DNA from: Humulus lupulus
Lineage: Eukaryota > Streptophyta > Magnoliopsida > Rosales > Cannabaceae
Length of the DNA stretch: 64,000 nucleotides
Reading direction: 5' to 3'
NCBI RefSeq assembly: GCF_963169125.1
Contig: NC_084799.1
Coordinates: forward strand, 66,200,643 to 66,264,642
Part shown: positions 1 to 11,119 of the stretch, one piece after another
Layout: each line of letters begins with the position of its first letter
How positions within the stretch are numbered: the stretch's first letter is position 1
Program-made: the position numbers and the translations under genes
Notes under the pieces: model-generated
Database searches by the model: none
Told to the model about the DNA's origin: nothing
What the model saw: the letters and a program-made list of their open reading frames with translations, nothing else

Positions 1-5
1 GGATT

Positions 6-468
6 TAGGGGTGCAAACGGGTTGGGTTTTTGGGTTTCGGGACTGTCGGGTTCGGGTTTTGCGGGTTTCGAGTGGAGGAAAGTGGTACTAAATCCAGTCC
101 GAAATTTTTGGATTTTGGGATGATTTCGGGTTTGGTCGGGTTGGGTTTGGTAGGGTTTCAAGTAAGAATAGTCCAAAAATGGGCTTTGACTAAAAATGGG
201 CCTTGGTAAATTTGTTTTAAAAATACCATATTTTTTACATTTTTTTTTGTTTTTCACACGTTTTTTTTAATTTTAATGTTAGTTTGGTAATGTTGATTTT
301 TTTTTTTTTTACAAATTGGATCTTAGTAATTTTTTTTAAAAAAAGCACTAATTTTTTTTTTTTAGTTATGTTCGAGTTCAGGTCACCCGAAGTCGACAGG
401 TTTTGCAAAACATTGAGTTTTCGGGTTGCAGGTTTGCGGATTTTTCAGATCAAATGTTCACCCTTAAT
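6..468. mobile_element. hAT-like non-autonomous element (remnant)
   Basis: The left end reads TTTAGGGGTGCAAACGGG and the right end, reverse-complemented, reads TTAAGGGTGAACA, an imperfect terminal inverted repeat. The left part is dense in GGGTT/CGGGTT motifs, a composition common in plant hAT-derived non-autonomous elements and seen again in the element starting at 21013. There is no transposase. The target-site duplication cannot be tested because the left flank is only a few bases. The 76-residue frame inside is low complexity and not taken as a gene. Confidence 0.4.
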
Positions 469-1140
469 TAGACTGATGGAGCTTTATATAGTAAATGAAA
501 CTAAATTAAATTAAATAAATATTGCTAGTATTGAGGCGCTAGTTTGTGTGAATGAAGTGGGTCAACTACTTTTCAAATAAATAAAAAAGGAAATGGGTCA
601 ACAAGGCTTAATGTTCTTTATTTTAAAACGATAACATGTGACTATACTTAACAACAAATAATGCTAAAAATACTAAAGTTACACTTAGAGATAGGGGCTA
701 ATTTTAATGGGGGCTAAAATTAAAAATTCTAAACGTTTATGTAATATTATAAATATTTTATCTATTATTAACTAAGTTAATTGAGGAAATCACACCATAT
801 ATGATATTTTTTCTTAAACTTTAAAAAAATATGACATTTTATTTTCTTAAGTTTTTTATGGCATATTTTTTTTGTTTACATTTTTATGGGAGTTTTTTTT
901 TCCCATATTTATAAAATTTTATTTGTATACCATATTTGATCTTTTATACATTTTTAGTAGTTTGTTTTGAGATTATTTTTATAATTTTAATATATTTGTA
1001 TTATTTTTTATCATTCATATTTTATAAAATATATTTTTTACATAATTCTTTAAAGAAAAAAATCTGAGACATTCATCACCATACATTTTATTCTCATTTC
1101 TTCTTCATTTCTTTCATTTTTTATCTTCTTCAATCAATAT
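469..1140. other. AT-rich spacer, nothing recognised
   Basis: Low-complexity AT-rich DNA with T-runs. A small near-duplication (GGGGCTAATTTTAATGGG / GGGGGCTAAAATTAAA) lies at about 695-730. No coding frame, RNA gene or mobile-element end was recognised. The last about 70 bases become pyrimidine-rich before the minisatellite. Confidence 0.5.
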
Positions 1141-1144
1141 TTTA

Positions 1145-1438
1145 AGTACAGTAACTGGTTACCACTATCAAATCAATTTTGATTTTTTTTTTGTGATAGT
1201 AATCATGTCCCACTGTCAATTTTTTTAGTAATGTATAGTAACTAGTTATAACAATAAAAATCACTTTTATTTTTAAGTGGTGTTGCAGTAACTAGTTACA
1301 GCTATAAAAATAATTTTGATTTTTTTTAGTAATGTACCATTATCAAAATATCAACTGAATTGTAACTGGTTACTTAGTGAGATTTGAAAAAAAGTTGATA
1401 TGAAAAAAATAAACTAAATTGATCGCAATGTAACTGGT
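1145..1438. repeat. Palindromic-core minisatellite, left part
   Basis: Degenerate tandem array whose units carry the 12-bp palindromic motif GTAACTGGTTAC or GTAACTAGTTAC. Copies lie at 1151, 1238, 1288, 1362 and 1430, a spacing of roughly 50-87 bp. Between the cores are poly-T tracts and short spacers. The last core is cut by the LTR insertion at 1439; the array resumes at 3457. A related, much more degenerate array lies at 47.1-48.2 kb. Confidence 0.75.
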
Positions 1439-3456
1439 TGATAACTCTACAAAATAGAGTTATTTTACCACTTTTTATGTGCTAATTGTTGCTTAATTCT
1501 TGAGTTTTTAATTGATTTATTAAGTTTTTAAGTAATTTTGAATTTATTAGGCTTATTTTAATTTTATAGATTTTTGTGTGTTTTTATAGTTATTTTGTTG
1601 TAAAATGTTGTAGTTAATTATCTGAATTATTATTGTTAAGTTAGTGGTAGAAAATGTTGTATTATTGAACTCAAATATAAAATATAAATTAAATTATAAT
1701 TAATATTTTCAAAGAATTAAATTGATTTATTTTATAGTTGAAAATATTGTATTATGATTTATTTTATATTTATTTTGTAGGGAATTTATGCTCTTGAAAA
1801 GCAAGGAAAATGATGAAAAGAAAGTGGCATTTTTGTGAAAAATAGTAAAGAAATTTTGGCATTTGAGCAAGAGCCCAAGCATCCCCTTCAAGCCCAGCTG
1901 CCTTGCCTCCTTCGGCCCAGTCCAGCAGGCCCAACACCAAGGTCCGGTTGCCTCCCAACTCCACCAGCACCCATCCATTTCAGCTTGGTTTCTCCAACTT
2001 CCCAGCACATAACACCTCCGCAGCAACATATCTCCACCAATGCCACCTCACGCATCACGCCTGAAGCCCCAATGCCTGGCTCTTCATCAACAAACCAACC
2101 TTCACGTGTAGCATCCTTCCAGGCCCGTGCCTCCTCTGCCCATATTTTGGGCCCGCCAGCTTCAGCACCACACAGCCCACATCAAGCTGAAGCCCATCAA
2201 CACCCAGCCGTGGCCCAATTCAGCTCCATGCCCAAGACAGCCAAGCTGCCAATAGCCACCAAAAGGCCAAAAACCACATTTTCATTCCCAATATTTTTCA
2301 CTCAAATATCAATTCACCCTTCTCTATTTTTCTTACCTAAATAAACATTCCTAATTTATTTTTTTACCCTAGCTTTTCACTAATCTTTTACCCAACCAAA
2401 CATTTCATATTTCCAATACTCTTACACTTACTCTATTTATCCTACCACTTCCCAACACAATTAAATTAATCAATTTATTTATTTTAATTTGATTAATTTA
2501 ATCTCCATATTTTGCCTATAAATAGAGCCTTGTAAGACCATTTGGGGAGCTCTTCTTCTTCATCTTTTTTTTTCAACATCTTCTACACATTTTTCTCTCT
2601 TCTTTTCACTAGTTTCTCTCTACCATTTTCATCTTTTGAAGAGCATGTCAAGTATGTTATTTTGTAATTTTTATCTAGTTATGAGCTTCTAATCTTTTTC
2701 AAAGGTTATTAAGATGATGATGAAGCAAAATGTAACTAGATAGTATTTTTTGTTGTATGTTGATTTCCCATTTGTACAACATTGTTTATGGATTTTTCTA
2801 TCAAAGATATGCATTTTTCATCTATTATTGATTGTTAAAGCATATTACACTTAGTTCTTCATTATGCAAAAATATGATTTTCTTTGATTAAATGTTTTTC
2901 ATTAAATTGTTCACATCTAATTCTTAGAGCATAAGTATCATATTTTGCCTAAACATAATCTTTTTGATTTTTTGTAGTTTCATTAGGTTGTAACACAACT
3001 AATGCTTAGAAATTATATCTTATATAAGTGAAGAAAAATCCTACATTTTTGAAAGAGTAACTTGTGCTTGAATAAAAAATATATTTTGAAAAAATATATA
3101 GTGTGATTTATTTCAACTATATCAAAACTTAGGAATCAATATACTGATAAATACTATTGAACTTGCATTTTGTGGATTCTAAAATCTTAATAATCTTATT
3201 TTATATATCTCATTTGAAAACCATTTTTCTATTTAATCTTAAATCTTTTTATTACTTGTCTTTTATTATTCTAAAACAAAATCTCATCAAATATTTGGAA
3301 CTAGGTTAGAATATTACTGTTTTGTTTGAAATAGTTTCTTTTGATGTTAGTCAACTCCCATGGGTTCGACCTCGTACTTACATGAACATTATATTCTGAA
3401 ACGATTCGTGCACTTGCGAGTTTAAATATTAAAACATACCCGTTTTGGGTCCAACA
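1439..3456 (+). mobile_element. Solo LTR, Ty3-gypsy (Athila-like)
   Basis: The sequence starts TGATAACTC and ends GGGTCCAACA and is flanked by the perfect 5-bp duplication CTGGT (1434-1438 and 3457-3461), so it is an insertion that recombined down to one LTR. A TATAAATA box lies at 2517-2524 on the plus strand, followed by pyrimidine-rich DNA. The end near 3400 (CGTGCACTTGCGAG) resembles the U5 end of Athila-type LTRs, from memory. The first bases form a 9-bp hairpin (1441-1449 with 1455-1463). The proline-rich 169-codon frame at 1835-2344 lies in a C-rich part of U3 and shows no domain; I do not treat it as a gene. Confidence 0.8.
2517..2524 (+). promoter_or_regulatory. LTR TATA box
   Basis: TATAAATA in the context CCTATAAATAGAGCC, about 940 bases before the end of the solo LTR. 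This is the expected U3 promoter position and sets the LTR orientation as plus. Confidence 0.6.
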
Positions 3457-3860
3457 CTGGTACTGCTAGGTCTGAAAAACAAAATAGATATGAAAAAAAA
3501 AAGAACTAGTTGCGATGGTAACCAGTTACTTAACCAGCCTTGGAAACAAATAGCATCACAGACAAAAAGGCTAAACTAGTCGTAATCGTTACTGATTACA
3601 TATTCAGATCTAAAAAAATAAAAAATAAAACCAATCGCCATGGTACTTGGTTACTTAGTCAGGTGTGAAAACAAAATCATATATAAACAAACAAATATAA
3701 AATTAATCGTTATTGTAACTGGTTACAGCTAGATCTAAAAAAAATCAGATATGAATCAAATGAATCAGACGTCATTGTACCCGGTTACTTAAACAGATCT
3801 GGGTAAAAGAAAGCCAGAAATCAGAATAGATCGTGACTGTAACCAGTTACAGTGAGGTTT
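3457..3860. repeat. Palindromic-core minisatellite, right part
   Basis: Continuation of the array broken at 1438. Cores lie at 3518 (GTAACCAGTTAC), 3588, 3643, 3715 (GTAACTGGTTAC), 3777 and 3839 (GTAACCAGTTAC), spaced 70, 55, 72, 62 and 62 bp. The spacers share AGATCTRAAAAAA and AATCAGATATGAA. Its purine-rich right edge, with a (GAA)n run at 3961-3981, mirrors the pyrimidine-rich left edge near 1090-1135. Confidence 0.75.
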
Positions 3861-4019
3861 AGAAGTAAAAAAAATTAAATATGAAGTGCAAAATCAGATT
3901 TGAAATGACAAAACCAAATGTGAAAAAAAAAACAAAGAGAATAAAAATAAAACTAGATCTGAAGAAGAAGAAGAAGAAGAACTAGAGGGGCAGAGGTACG
4001 TCACAATCAGAGGCAGGGG

Positions 4020-4810
4020 CGGAGATTTATGGTCGATTGTTACACCAAGTGGGTTAAAGCGGAACCAATGAGCACCATCACCTCCAAAAGGCCCTAGACT
4101 TCGTCATCAACAACATTGTATGCCAATACGGCCTCCCTAACAAAATCGTGTCCGACAATGGGAAGCAATTTGATAGCGTCCACTTCAGTGACTTCGGTGA
4201 AAGACATGGCATCATCAAAAGCTTCTCCACAGTCGCAAGGCCTCAAGAAAACGGGCAAACAGAGGCCGTGAACAAGATTTTGAATGGGACATTAAAGAAA
4301 AAGCTACAAGCCTGCAAGAGCAAGTGGCCGGAAGAGTTTCCCCGCGTCCTATGGGCATACCGGACCACAGAAAGAATTTCAACCGGACATACTCCCTATT
4401 CAATGGTGTACGGATGTGAAGCAGTCATCCCAGTATAAACTGCGGTCCCGTCTCACAAATGGAACATATATGATCTCGTCCAGAACCACGCCTTACTCAA
4501 AGAATTATTAGATCTCATTGAAGAGATCCGGGAAGAATCACATGTGCAGCAAAAGATGTACCAAAAAAAGATCGCCAGGCACTTTAACTCTAAAGTTAAG
4601 AGCCGGAGGTTCGAAACCGATGATCTAGTCCTTAAAAGAGTCTTCCCTGCAACTCAAGATCCAGGAGTGGGGGTTCTGAGACCAAACTGGGAAGGACCCT
4701 ATGAAATCCAAATAGAGATATGTCCGGGAACGTATCGCTTAAGGCGACTAGATGGAATGGAGGTCCCAAGGGCCTGGAACGCAAAACACCTCTGCTGGTA
4801 CTATCAGTAG
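4020..4810 (+). pseudogene. Tat-type integrase fragment
   Basis: The C-terminal half of a Ty3-gypsy integrase, which would insert retroelement cDNA into chromosomes. The frame opens near 4045 with a TKWV-type motif. After a frameshift near 4100 it reads SDNGKQF (4148), which contains the second catalytic Asp, then NGQTEAVN with the catalytic Glu, both intact. A LWAYRTT block follows, a stop at about 4436, and the C-terminal domain (4544-4810) with GPYEI and the terminal NAKHL. The first catalytic Asp and the zinc-binding region are absent because the element is truncated. The gene is broken by at least one frameshift and one stop. Confidence 0.8.
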
Positions 4811-5042
4811 TTGGGAGGATCTAATTCTGGACCTTTTTACATTTTTTATTTCTAGCAATGTATTCCTCAGGGAGATTTCTTGTTTAATGAAAATGGTGTA
4901 TACAAAACATCATAAGAAATGTTGTAAGGAAAGAAAAAGTTCACGCCCGTCTTCATTTTTTACACAAACAAGTGACCTAAGACTACACTCTTCGATCACT
5001 TGGTGGGTATGACCGTCTATACAATTCAAGGATTAAAAAAAA

Positions 5043-5250
5043 GAGGATGCAAAGCTCGGGGCTTAGTCCGGATTCAGATTCATATAGACTGGGGGTTCAA
5101 AACATAAAAGGATACAAGGCTGAAAGCCCAGTCCTACCCGGACCCACATCGTCCGGGGGTTCAAAACCTAACTCCCAACAAAAAGGATGCAAGGCTAAAA
5201 GCCCAATCCTGACCCAGACCGGTATGGTCCGGGGGTTCGAAACCCAACTC
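5043..5250 (+). repeat. 3'UTR tandem array 1 of Tat element
   Basis: Three diverged units of about 64-76 bp, each with GGATRCAARGCT (5045, 5110, 5185) and the block GGGGGTTCRAAAC (5091, 5155, 5231). The array lies between integrase and the antisense ORF, where Tat/Ogre elements commonly carry tandem repeats. Confidence 0.75.
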
Positions 5251-5314
5251 CAAAAAATTGGTCTGGACCTAATGTGGTCCCGGATAACCAAATCAATATT
5301 CATGTTTTCCTTAG

Positions 5315-5760
5315 AATGGCCTAGAACCATTGAAACGTGAATCTTAGGCTCAAATTGGTTAAAGTTAGTCCTATAAATGGCCCAGGTCGTTGGAACGTGA
5401 ACCTCAAGATTGAAATAAGCTAATAAACTAATATTTGATGGTTAGAACCATTGGAACCTGAACACCAGAGTCAGGACAAATAAATCAGACGACAGTTATT
5501 AACTCCTTAACAGTCTAGGCCGTTGGAACCTGAACATCGAGTTTAGAACGAGTTAACTAATTAAGTCATATCTAAAAAAATTCTCTAACGATCCAAGCTG
5601 TTGGAGCCTGAACCATAGAGTTGGGGTAAATCAGTTAAATTATATTGATCAGTCCAAAACGGTCCAGGCCTTCAAGACCCGAATGTGGCTCTCAAGACAG
5701 GCTAAATACCTTCTACATTATTTCCTCTAATAGTATTGGTCGTTGGAACCAGGACCAAAC
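5315..5760 (+). repeat. 3'UTR tandem array 2 of Tat element
   Basis: About seven diverged units sharing CC..TTGGAACCTGAA-like cores at 5330, 5390, 5451, 5523, 5601, 5671 and 5743, spaced 60-78 bp. The sequence is distinct from array 1. No coding potential. Confidence 0.75.
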
Positions 5761-5967
5761 ATTCGGCCCAGATTCATGCAGAGTGATAAAACACTTAGTG
5801 AATTTTGAGGAAAACAAATGAATGTAAAATGGAAATCATTGTGCAGAAAATAAAATCAATATAACAAAACGAATAAATAAAAATAGTCTTGGATGCATCC
5901 ACGTCCATAAATATGATTATTACAAAAACAGAAAAGAGAAGAGAAGCCATAATCAAAATACAAAGGC

Positions 5968-8900
5968 TCAGGCCTGGGCTTCATGTTGATCCGGGGCGTT
6001 TGGAGCGTTCTCATCCTGATGAACCCCAGTTGGCAGCACCGCATCAGCCTTCTCTTTGGCTTCGAACTCAGCCCTCTTCCCAGCTGGATCTGGATAGAGG
6101 AGGAGGTTCATGTCCTTGTCTTTGAGCCAAGCCATATAAATGGCCTCATCGAAAGCGATTGCCAACATTTCGTCGGTTTGTTCCTTCTCCAAACGAGCCT
6201 CTTCACTCCGCTTCATCTCCAACTGTACCATGGCTTCCAAAGCCTGGTTTCGGGACCCAAGGTTTGCCACATTTTCCCGCTCCTGGCGAATTTAGGCCTC
6301 AGTCGCCTCCAGAAGAGCTTTGGTTGAAGCCTCCGAACTGTGGACACGAGATAGCTCCACCTCTAGATCGTCCACCAACTTCTTATATTCGGTGTCTTTC
6401 CTGGATAGCGCTTCCTCGTGTTGAGCCCAAACCCTGGCAGCCTCTTCAGGTTCAGTCATAATCCGGGTAGCCTCCTTGGTCAGGGCCTCCCAGGTAGCTT
6501 CTCGCTGGTTAACAACCCCCTCCAGCTCCATCTGAGCCGTCTCCAGCTTCACCGCCATTTCTGCCACCAGATCCACATTCCTATGGGCCAACAAGGCATC
6601 CTGAAGCTAGTCAGAGTTATAAAATCCTTAAGAAATAAGGCTGATGGAAGAAAAAACAAAACAGATATGTGATATACCGCGGTGGCCTGATGACGAATGG
6701 CTTCAGAGACGAATAGGGCATCATGGCTGGCCAAGGTAGCGTACCGCTTCAACTAGAGGGTGGACATCGTAGTCCCCACCTGGGCCAGCAAATCCGCATC
6801 CAACGGAGCCATGTCTTGACCCAATTTAGGCCGAAACTTGACCTCGGCTACCAATCGGTCCATGATGGGTTGGGGAGCGTTGAAGGCCTCTGGACGATTG
6901 GCAAAATCCACCTTCCGCTGGATGAGTAAATCCCGGGACACTTCGTGTTGTTGGTCCCGACCTTCGTCCCAAGACCGGGACACCACCTTCATCCTCTTTT
7001 CCCGGAGAATCAAGTCCCCTTCCTCCGGAAGGGATCGATTTACGGGAAGCCCGGGCACATCCGGAAGCTACTACATGACGACCAGGCTCTCCCCAGAGGA
7101 ATGCTCCTTGAACAAGGCAAGATCCTTGGTCCTGGCCCTCTTGGCCCGCTTTGAGGACTCTGCAACGTCCGAGTCCACTGCTCTCTTCTCCGCCTTTCCA
7201 CCTTCAGAGGGCTTCTGTTCTAAGTTAATAACATGGAGAAGAGTAGAATGAGGCAGGCTTGGTCCAATAGGTGTCGTCGGAATGGAGCCCACAGCCGAAA
7301 CTCGCTCAGGATCCTCTGGAAATGGCTCTGAGTCCCCGAGGACCAACTCTATGATCTTCTTTTGGGACGGCCCCTCGGCAGCCTTCTTCGCCGCAGCCTT
7401 GGCCGCAGCCACCCTGGCCGCAATCATCTTGGCCACTGGATCAGACATCTCTAAATCACCTAAAATGGGAATAAACACAACCGATCAGTCGTGCAAAGGA
7501 ATAGGGACCACACAAAAATATAGAAAAAATAAGCAAGTCTAAGTCCTCCGGGACAGACCCTTATTTATAGGTTGGGCCTGACTTAAATCCCCTAGTGTGA
7601 AAGCATGAATTCAATCCCCTATGGCATTCGGGTCTAGAAAACTACCATACTAAAGGAACCAAGATGAATGCATGAGGGACAATAGATCCACGATAATGGG
7701 GCAAGGAAGCCCCACGTTGCTAACGGTCCAGGACAGATAATGATGGTATTGTTGCATATTCCTAGCTAAGCCCTCAAGATGAGGGGCATAAGTAAAAATC
7801 AGAGGCCTTATACCTTGCCCCGAAATACTAGCCCCAAGAGTTCCATTATTTGGCTGCCTCCCCTCAAGAAAGGCATCCAGTTCTTCGAGCGCGGCCCTCT
7901 CCGCTTGATGGGCCTACTCTTTCTTCTTATTCTCTACGTTTTCCCGGGCCATGGCCTCCATTGCATCGATGTGAATGAGGGCCAACTCCTTCCTCAAGGG
8001 TGGATCCCTTTCACATTGTAGCCCCCAAAAACTAGGGGCATCTATCGATTGGTGGGCGGCAAGAAACTTGACCAAATGAAGGTTATCCGTGGTCACAAAG
8101 CCCCCTATGTCCAGTTCCTCGGTGTTGAGAGTGGCATAGTATTTCTTACGGTCTAGGGTGGATTTGGTGAGCTGAGTCTGGGCGTACGGACCTATTTTCC
8201 GGGAACGTGAGTGTGCAGTAAACAAAACTAAGGAGCTAGGTGAACAAGGAAGAAAAGTGACTTACCCACGCCCTGGAAATCCAACACCAATGTGGAGTTC
8301 TTCTCCAGGAGGAACCCGGATGTCATAAATCAATAATGTCTGATATCCGAAGGGTGCCTTCAAGTGTTGAATGGAGCCAGAATGACACCACGGGATTTCA
8401 GTCTATAAAACTTGTCCCGTGTCTTGTCCTTAGAATTAAGTTGTGGCTCCAGCTTGTAAAAATACAACACCTCCATGGGGGTAGGCGTCGGGATCTCCAT
8501 TGATGCACAGAATATGCACCATCCTGCGAGAAACTTGTACGCTTGGGGCAGAAGCTGGAAAGGCGCAATCCCCACGAACTTAAGGAACTGCGCGAAGTAA
8601 TCATGGAGTGGAAGAGTAGCTCCCGCACTGATGTGGCCTATGCTCCAAGTCCCGAACTCACCCACGCTGGTATGGGCCTTTTCCTCCTTTCGGGCTAGTC
8701 GGTTGTAAGAAAGCCCTGGAGTCGACTCCACTCCCAAGTGTTTCTCCAAAGCATCCAACATCTGGTAGTTCCGAAACTCATTTTTCTCCCGTCCATTTCC
8801 CATGTATTGCCAGTGAGAAGTTTATGTCCTTCCAGGACTATGGGGCCCGATTGAACGGCGTCCTCCAGTTTAAGAGTGATACCACGACTCATGATCAGGG

Positions 8901-9510
8901 ACCTGGAAGCGATAAAGAAAACAAGAACCAAGCAATTAGCACCAAAACCGAAGAAAATTGGTTGAGGTACGGGGGTTCTCCTAAAACTACTTGGAGAGGT
9001 CCCCTCCGGACCTAGATCCGAGATCAATAGAGATCCCAAGATATTCAGTCGGGAACTAAAGATTTTCTAACCCACCCAAAACAGTCTAGGGGAGTCCGAA
9101 TTGATCTGGGACAACCAGACTAATAGGAGTTATCGCCTAGAGAATCTATGGTCCATGCCTACCACGATCTTATTCAGAACCACCCTACACGGTGGTCACG
9201 ACGCTAGTATTTTTATGGTCGCAGGAATAACGTGACAATAAAAACAACTAACAAGAAACAAAAAGATGAGAAAAATGACCGAAAAACTTACTAAGGGATA
9301 TCGGACTTGAAATTCGTAGAGTCTCAGGCGACAGCGTCGGCAAAATCTCAGTCTTGAACCTGAGAAGATGATGCAGCAGCTCATCGGCACTCCCAGATGT
9401 GTAAACTGGGATTTCTCTGCTAGCTGAGTAGGAAAAGGCCTGGCTAGAAACAGATGAACCCGAAGGTGCATTAATCTCCGGAGAATCTCGTTGGAAAAAT
9501 AGGACATAAA
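5968..9510 (-). pseudogene. Tat antisense ORF (aORF), spliced, decayed
   Basis: A long minus-strand gene lying antisense to the retroelement transcript. Proposed exons, in reading order: about 9510-9292; 8902-8266, holding a block that starts GNGREKNEFRNYQ and resembles plant 'putative transposon protein' N-domains; 8191-about 7820; about 7460-6690, Ala/Lys-rich with a basic KRAKRAR stretch; and about 6600-5968, a Glu/Ala-rich likely coiled coil. Introns have GT-AG ends: donor GTAAGT at 9291 with acceptor at 8903 (389 bp), and donor at 8265 with acceptor at 8192 (74 bp). Similar antisense ORFs of unknown function are known from Tat-lineage elements. The copy is dead or nearly so: stops in exon 3 (about 7914), near 7065 and near 6291, and no start codon in the expected frame of exon 1. 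Exon edges are inferred by eye. Confidence 0.65.
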
Positions 9511-9570
9511 AAACTTTCCTTTCTGCTCTGAATATAAGAAATATGTAAAGTTTGAAAATGAGTCTGTCGA

Positions 9571-9583
9571 GGTATTTATAGGG
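9571..9583 (-). promoter_or_regulatory. TATA box for the antisense ORF
   Basis: The minus strand reads CCCTATAAATACC here, roughly 70 bases upstream of the first coding exon of the antisense ORF. This suggests the ORF has a promoter separate from the LTR. Confidence 0.6.
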
Positions 9584-9691
9584 CAGCAATCCACTATTTG
9601 ATCCAACGGTCCACAGTGGGGATCCCAAGATTATCCCCATCCAAGGGTCCCGGATGATGCAAAGGCTTTAATTGGCCTAATCAAACACTGA

Positions 9692-9715
9692 ATCGTGGAT
9701 TCGTCAATCCACGAT
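9692..9715. promoter_or_regulatory. Perfect hairpin upstream of the aORF promoter
   Basis: ATCGTGGATT and AATCCACGAT form a perfect 10-bp stem with a 4-base loop, about 110 bases upstream of the antisense TATA box. It lies between two direct repeats that begin TATCCCCATCCAA (about 9633 and 9762). It could be a protein-binding palindrome in the antisense promoter; this is inference. Confidence 0.5.
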
Positions 9716-10100
9716 CCGCATCTAACCCATCCAACGATCCATTTTAAAAAAATCTCAAAACTATCCCCATCCAACGGTTCTGAATGGTGCAGAAGCATTA
9801 AACAGCCCACTCGAGTACCCAGTAAACGTTTTTCGTACAAACGGGATGTCTCGAGAATTGCACTGACACTCATCGGTCACTTGGGAAATCAAAAGATTAT
9901 TTTCTGATTTTTAGGCGCGAGTGGCGCAGACATACCATTAATCTGGAGGCACATGTCTGAGACATTGAGAATTTGAAGGGAAGGAGATAGCCTAAATGGC
10001 CCCCAAGTAAATGAACCCAACTCTTGGTAAATGAACTGGGATATTTGAGATTGATCTGGGAGAGTAAGGCAAGTCTCCACCATGCAAACACGGATGAAGA

Positions 10101-10114
10101 CTTGGGGGGTAAAT
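10101..10114 (+). other. Polypurine tract of Tat element
   Basis: CTTGGGGGGTAAAT directly precedes a TG dinucleotide that starts the proposed 3' LTR. A G-rich tract in this position primes plus-strand DNA synthesis in LTR retrotransposons. Confidence 0.5.
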
Positions 10115-11088
10115 TGTATCCCTGTTTTCCACCCGTAACATGTGGCATAACCCAATGGGTCTGTGGGCCCTCTTAAGGAGGTACGGCCCCATCCTGAGCC
10201 CAATGAGCAGGGAAGGAAGAAACCCTGGTTGCCCAAGCACCATCGAGCCCAATAATTTTCAATGGGCGCGAGCGTAACAAAGGAACTGGGACTGAGAAGC
10301 AGGCCCAACTGACCATCCCCGTCCTGACCAACCTACATCCTCTGGGGTGCCAATTGAGGCGGCAGACTAACTAGTCGATGGAAATAGGTCTTATCAAGAA
10401 TCCAGGAGAGATATTCAGTGTCATAATGTTTGTCTTGGCAAATGAACCCGAGTCTTGGTGAATGAACCAGGACTCTGGTAATTAAAATCGGGACATTAGT
10501 AAACGAACCCAGACCATACGTCTAGATAGGGTAAACTTGATCTTCCCTGATGCTGACAAGTGCCTGAGAAATCTGGAGGTTGGTCTCCTCAACTAACCTG
10601 TAGAAGAGGGTATGCATGGAATGTACATTGTTCCTAGGAAACAGTACTGCCACTACTCTGATAGATCTTGTCCCTAGGATCCCCTTAGAAGCCCACGCGG
10701 ACCAGTCCGAGCTAACGTACAATGGGCAACTGTAAGGCTTGGCCATGCTCGAGCCGGCCCAATGGGCCCATATTACTACATTTTATTATGTAACATTCTT
10801 TGTACTATGACTCCCTTAGCAAGCAAACCATGATTACATCCTTATTGGGCCCAGATTAGTCCGACCCAAGCCCACTACGCTTGATTGTCTATAAATAGGG
10901 CTAGTTGTGGACTGTAGCAGGGATCCCAGATTTTCACTTGTAAGCAATTACTCTACTAAAACTTGTAGAAAGCTCCATTGTCAATAGCTCTCTAAAGTCT
11001 AATACTACTGGCTCGTGGACTAAGGCTCGTTAACGCCCCAACCACGTAAAAACTCTAATTGTTCATCTCAAATCCTTTCTTTTCAGCA
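10115..11088 (+). mobile_element. 3' LTR of Tat element
   Basis: About 974 bp starting TGTATCCC after the polypurine tract and ending TTTTCAGCA. A TATAAATA box lies at 10890-10897, followed by a transcribed-leader-like region. The second LTR of the element is not in the window and no duplication can be checked, so both ends are tentative. Confidence 0.5.
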
Positions 11089-11119
11089 CTTGCTTCTTAA
11101 TACATTTATAGTTTCTGGA

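Larger units (their letters stand above)
4020..11088 (+). mobile_element. Ty3-gypsy Tat-lineage element, 3' half
   Basis: Order on the plus strand: integrase end (4020-4810), two tandem-repeat arrays in the 3' untranslated region, a long antisense multi-exon ORF (5968-about 9510, minus), a polypurine tract (10101-10114) and a 3' LTR (10115-11088). This layout, in particular the antisense ORF between pol and the 3' LTR and hypervariable tandem repeats after pol, is known for Tat/Ogre-type elements. Everything upstream of the integrase core is missing, with the break near 4020. Lineage assignment is inference from architecture. Confidence 0.75.

Noticed and set aside
1..180. Interstitial telomere repeat
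   Set aside because: The GGGTT/CGGGTT motifs are not in a TTTAGGG register and recur in the hAT-like element at 21013 and 40910.
1835..2344. 169-codon proline-rich plus-strand frame
   Set aside because: It lies in the C-rich U3 of a solo LTR bounded by CTGGT duplications; no domain, and the composition alone explains the open frame.
1145..3860. CRISPR-like regular repeats
   Set aside because: Cores are 12 bp, spacing is irregular (50-87 bp), spacers are related to each other, and the context is plant nuclear DNA; a minisatellite explains it.
6838..7251. 137-codon plus-strand frame
   Set aside because: It is the shadow of the minus-strand antisense ORF exon 4; the minus frame has the coherent Ala/Lys-rich composition and splice sites.
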